Of a stretch of 21,869 nucleotides of DNA, positions 19,642-21,869 are shown one piece after another (within the stretch, counting starts at the first letter, position 1; every line of letters begins with the position of its first letter). Made by a program: the position numbers and the translations under genes. The notes beneath the pieces are model-generated. The model made no database searches. It was not told the origin of the DNA and was given only the letters and a program-made list of their open reading frames with translations. This DNA comes from a virus: IMG/VR virus record IMGVR_UViG_3300042453_004506, positions 1 to 21,869 of that record; one strand, 5' to 3'.

Positions 19642-20424
19642 TTAGCGAATATAGCTCGACAATCGCTGGCGCATTACTGTTATTGCCTGTGGATTCTGGT
19701 CTATCAACGTCACGTTTCTGCCTAGCATCGCTCCCGCCTCGCCAAATGAACCACTGCCTGCAAAGAAGTCCAACAGGCTGTCGCCGGGCATAGAGTGAAC
19801 GCGAACTATTCGACTCAACAATCCCAAGGGCTTTTGGGTCGGATAGCCCGTGTTTTCTTTGCTCTGGGTAGGCACAATAGTATGCCACCATGTGTCCGTC
19901 AGCGTCTTGCCCTGTAATGATTTTTCTTTGCTTACGCGCTCTGGAGACAGATACGGCATGCGGTCTATTTCTTCATAGTTGAACCGGTAGTTCTTTCGAT
20001 TTTTTGCATACCATAGGATATTATCGTGCTTTGCAGGCCATCGACTTTTAGAGCGCCCCCCATAGTCGTATGCCCAAATGATCTCGTTTATAAAGTTGCT
20101 CCGTCCGAATATTGAATCCAGTGCGACCTTTACATAGTGAACCTCACGGTAGTCCAAGTGTACGAACATGCTTCCGCCGTCACGAAGAAGTTCATAGCCA
20201 CGCCTTAGACGAGGTAGCAAAAAGCTTAGATAGTTTTCGTAACTGTCAGAGTACGAAAAACTATCGCCCGAAGACAAAACTCGCCGCTGAGTAACGCCCG
20301 TGTTATAGGGCGGGTCGAGATATATCAAATCAAAGCTGCCCGACTCCATGCCGGACATTACGCAAAGGTTGTCTCCTTCGACAATACTTACGGTACCAGA
20401 CAAGCCTAACTCTTGCTGTAGCAT
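19642..20424 (-). CDS. beta-class DNA methyltransferase (N6-adenine or N4-cytosine)
   Basis: 260 residues. Catalytic motif IV is near the N-terminus (LDPPYNTG, about 36-43) and the SAM-binding motif I near the C-terminus (DFFAGSGSFGEA, about 218-229), the order that defines the beta class (N6_N4 methylase family). GYPTQKP precedes motif I as expected. It adds a methyl group to the exocyclic amine of A or C; specificity is not readable. No restriction enzyme gene is near, so it is an orphan, probably for protection from host restriction. It is the second amino-methylase of the window and is unrelated in layout to the Dam-type one. GGAG lies 12 bases before the ATG, a loose spacing, but an upstream in-frame stop excludes earlier starts. 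Confidence 0.93.
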   Translation of the reverse strand: MLQQELGLSGTVSIVEGDNLCVMSGMESGSFDLIYLDPPYNTGVTQRRVLSSGDSFSYSDSYENYLSFLLPRLRRGYELLRDGGSMFVHLDYREVHYVKVALDSIFGRSNFINEIIWAYDYGGRSKSRWPAKHDNILWYAKNRKNYRFNYEEIDRMPYLSPERVSKEKSLQGKTLTDTWWHTIVPTQSKENTGYPTQKPLGLLSRIVRVHSMPGDSLLDFFAGSGSFGEAGAMLGRNVTLIDQNPQAITVMRQRLSSYIR

Positions 20425-20496
20425 AACGTGTCATCTCTCCTTTTTTTGTCATGACCCGTTCAAAACCAACAAACATGCACCGACTATCCAAGAAGG

Positions 20497-21180
20497 CTAT
20501 TGAGACTCTCGATATCTTCTTGTGCTCTCTCTCAGCTCTTCCGCATAAGAACGAAGCACAGCACCTAGATTCGGTATCTCAAACAAGCCATTGTCGTCAA
20601 TCCGACTTCTCAAGCTGCCCGCACTAGTATCGCTGTCCACTCCGTACATGATATCAAGAAACACAGCAAACCTATCCTTCCGCTCCAACACTTCCTCTTC
20701 AGCGCCGGGCATAGGATAACTAGCTGACCATTCCTTCCGGCCGGCCCAGTGACTTCCATAACTAAGACGACATACTGTCATGCCATCAACACCACGCCGA
20801 ATATCAACGCCACAAGACTCGTCCCCATACTTTGAAGACCTTAGCCACAACGCCATCCGACCCGTAACAGTTGTATGCTCATAACGAGTAAACGAATCCC
20901 CACCGTCAAGGCAGTGCGTTCTACTCCAACCCTTTAGCCCAGCTATCTGACAAGACCTGTTATTCAGCCGACCGTAGTACTCGTGCAAGCAATGAACGTC
21001 GTCAATCCCAAACACGGAATCCTTGTAGCCTACATCAGATACAGGCCAGTCATTCACCAACACAACCTTCTTCTCACTGTCATAACGAATATCACCAGTT
21101 GGCAACGAATGACCATGACCCAGTGACTGACTTGCACATACATAGAAACCCGCCGCGACTGTCAACTGTACTGTCCCCAT
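20497..21180 (-). CDS. hypothetical protein
   Basis: 227 residues. Mostly beta-like with scattered cysteines in the first 140 residues (QSLGHGHSLPTGDIRYDSEKKVVLVNDWPV, VHCLHEYYGRLNNRSCQIAGLKGW), then an acidic linker and a helical C-terminus (AVLRSYAEELRESTRRYRE). No signal peptide is convincing. AAGGAG lies 8 bases before the ATG. The plus-strand composition across this gene and the next is richer in C and A than the rest of the window. No family recognised. Confidence 0.7.
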   Translation of the reverse strand: MGTVQLTVAAGFYVCASQSLGHGHSLPTGDIRYDSEKKVVLVNDWPVSDVGYKDSVFGIDDVHCLHEYYGRLNNRSCQIAGLKGWSRTHCLDGGDSFTRYEHTTVTGRMALWLRSSKYGDESCGVDIRRGVDGMTVCRLSYGSHWAGRKEWSASYPMPGAEEEVLERKDRFAVFLDIMYGVDSDTSAGSLRSRIDDNGLFEIPNLGAVLRSYAEELRESTRRYRESQ

Positions 21181-21243
21181 CCGAATCTCTCCTTCTCACT
21201 ACAACGCAAATTCATCACAATCCGCCCATAAAAAACGCCGTCG

Positions 21244-21266
21244 ATACCCGTTTTCTCGGGAGATTA
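21244..21266. repeat. dispersed CTCGGGAGATT element, copy 4
   Basis: Minus-strand core TAATCTCCCGAGAAAA then CGGGTAT. The stem here is CCCG/CGGG rather than CCGA/TCGG, a shifted but still paired version. It lies just after the stop of the 21270 gene and 64 bases upstream of the 227-residue gene. Confidence 0.78.
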
Positions 21267-21269
21267 CCT

Positions 21270-21545
21270 CTATACACCCAGCTTCTTCATCAGCTCACCC
21301 ACGCCAGCCATCCTCTCATCACGCTCATCTATCACCTGACGCAGATACACCGCCAAATCCAATACCTCCTCATACGCATCCCTTAACCCATCACGACCAT
21401 TACACGCCTGCAAGTACGTTCCATACTTCCTCAACCCCATGTCAGCTCTCGCACGCATGTCCTCTATCACACGCTCATACACGTAACCACTTCCCTCTAC
21501 TGCCTTAGGCTCCGGCTGCTCATTCACACTCTTTACTCTGCTCAT
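21270..21545 (-). CDS. small all-alpha protein, MazG-like candidate
   Basis: The ATG at 21545 has AAGGAGG 7 bases upstream; a frame extending to 21578 lacks this. 91 residues. RADMGLRKYGTYLQACNGRD followed by AYEEVLDLAVYLRQ is a pattern I recall from many phage proteins annotated as MazG-like or nucleotide pyrophosphohydrolase-like. The EE and D of the second segment could be metal ligands, but the full four-acid MazG signature is not obvious, so the enzyme call is tentative. If right, it would trim the nucleotide pool early in infection. It is the first leftward gene of the window. Confidence 0.7.
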   Translation of the reverse strand: MSRVKSVNEQPEPKAVEGSGYVYERVIEDMRARADMGLRKYGTYLQACNGRDGLRDAYEEVLDLAVYLRQVIDERDERMAGVGELMKKLGV

Positions 21546-21568
21546 ACTTACACCTCCTTTCTCCAATA

Positions 21569-21597
21569 ACACTCTCACAAGTGTCCACAGATGTCAA
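21569..21597 (-). promoter_or_regulatory. possible leftward promoter, weak -10
   Basis: Minus strand: TTGACA, 17-base spacer, GAGTGT. The -35 is perfect, the -10 poor. It is placed correctly for the gene starting at 21545, just downstream of a palindrome at 21600-21618. Other spacings do not give a better -10. Confidence 0.4.
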
Positions 21598-21599
21598 CC

Positions 21600-21618
21600 C
21601 GATATTTACCAAATATCG
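21600..21618. promoter_or_regulatory. perfect palindrome upstream of the -35 box
   Basis: CGATATTT-ACC-AAATATCG, 8-base arms, 3-base loop, followed on the plus strand by TTTTTGG. Its A/T-rich symmetry just upstream of the TTGACA at 21597 suits a regulator site; the T-run would also allow a weak rightward terminator. Confidence 0.5.
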
Positions 21619-21750
21619 TTTTTGGTAGGCATTGTCTGGCAATGTTCTCGACGCTGTAGGCATATGTATACAGAGGTAGGTCGGTCTTTCAGACCTCGGC
21701 AGCGGGGGTCTGGCCTCCTTCCGTGTTTTTCTTCTCTTTTCTTGCCAAGA

Positions 21751-21869
21751 AGAGGCAGCGAAGCAGCGAAGCAGCGAGGCAGCGAAGAGGCAGCGAGGCA
21801 GCGAAGCAGCGAAGCAGCGAGGCAGCGAAGAGGCAGCGAGGCAGCGAAGCAGCGAAGCAGCGAGGCAGC
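21751..21869. repeat. tandem repeat of RGCAGCGA in 43-base higher-order units
   Basis: The 8-base unit RGCAGCGA repeats to the window edge. An extra AGA inserts at regular points, giving a 43-base higher-order unit (AGAGGCAGCGA, GGCAGCGA, AGCAGCGA twice, GGCAGCGA) that starts at 21786 and 21829; the first block at 21751 is 35 bases, lacking one GGCAGCGA. Neither period is a multiple of three, so it is not a coding repeat. It may mark a genome end, an origin or an assembly break. Confidence 0.92.

Larger units (their letters stand above)
21579..21869. other. non-coding right end with possible leader hairpins
   Basis: No gene. It includes the palindrome at 21600-21618 and a G/C-rich block at 21678-21720 in which AGACC (21691-21695) can pair either with GGTCT at 21683-21687 or with GGTCT at 21707-21711, two mutually exclusive hairpins. 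A T/C-rich stretch and a tandem repeat to the edge follow. A weak rightward promoter (TTCTCG, 16 bases, TATACA at 21645-21672) is possible. This may be the boundary between leftward and rightward transcription. Confidence 0.5.

Noticed and set aside
19310-19891. Minus-strand 193-codon frame overlapping the end of the methyltransferase
   Set aside because: It is out of frame with the methyltransferase C-terminus, which carries motif I there, and the product is Arg/Ser-rich without motifs.
21751-21869. CRISPR array at the right end
   Set aside because: Units of 8 bases are contiguous with no unique spacers.

Overview
This window looks like a piece of a tailed double-stranded DNA bacteriophage genome. 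Almost every gene lies on the minus strand, packed end to end with 1-29 base overlaps (ATGA, TAATG and two TTGA junctions). The hallmark genes are a large terminase, a probable portal, a phage-type Dam methylase and a ParB-like protein. The host is not identifiable. Clear Shine-Dalgarno sites and TTGACA-17-TAnnnT promoters indicate an ordinary sigma70-type bacterium. I see no integrase, CI-like repressor, tRNA, CRISPR array or insertion sequence.

Right to left, which is the direction of transcription: 21579-21869 is non-coding and ends in an 8-base/43-base tandem repeat that runs off the window. 20497-21545 holds a small MazG-like candidate and an unknown 227-residue protein. 19642-20424 is a beta-class DNA methyltransferase. 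19314-19641 has no gene but is rich in hairpins, with a strong plus-strand terminator. 18150-19313 is a tightly coupled four-gene unknown operon. 16906-17811 is a PP-loop ATPase/PAPS-reductase-like gene forming its own unit, with a promoter, a palindrome over the start site and a strong terminator.

13215-16822 is the centrepiece: one promoter followed by queC, queD, queE, folE, a phage dpdA (DNA transglycosylase) and two unknown genes. FolE, QueD, QueE and QueC make preQ0 from GTP, and DpdA swaps guanine in DNA for it. The phage DNA is therefore predicted to carry a 7-deazaguanine base, probably 7-cyano (dPreQ0), since no QueF, ArcS or amidotransferase gene is visible here. The two last genes and the solo PP-loop gene are candidates for further tailoring.

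7514-13136 carries small unknown genes, many with CxxC zinc-ribbon motifs, plus thyX and two paralogous triple-zinc-finger proteins. 1-7536 is the packaging and head region: TerL, a lytic transglycosylase, the Dam-type methylase, a ParB-like protein, an HTH protein, the portal, a HAD phosphatase and, cut by the left edge, a DUF5872-type gene. Four promoters share an unusual TTGACA-N3-GATCT-N9-TA layout, placing a GATC inside the spacer in a genome that encodes a Dam-type methylase.
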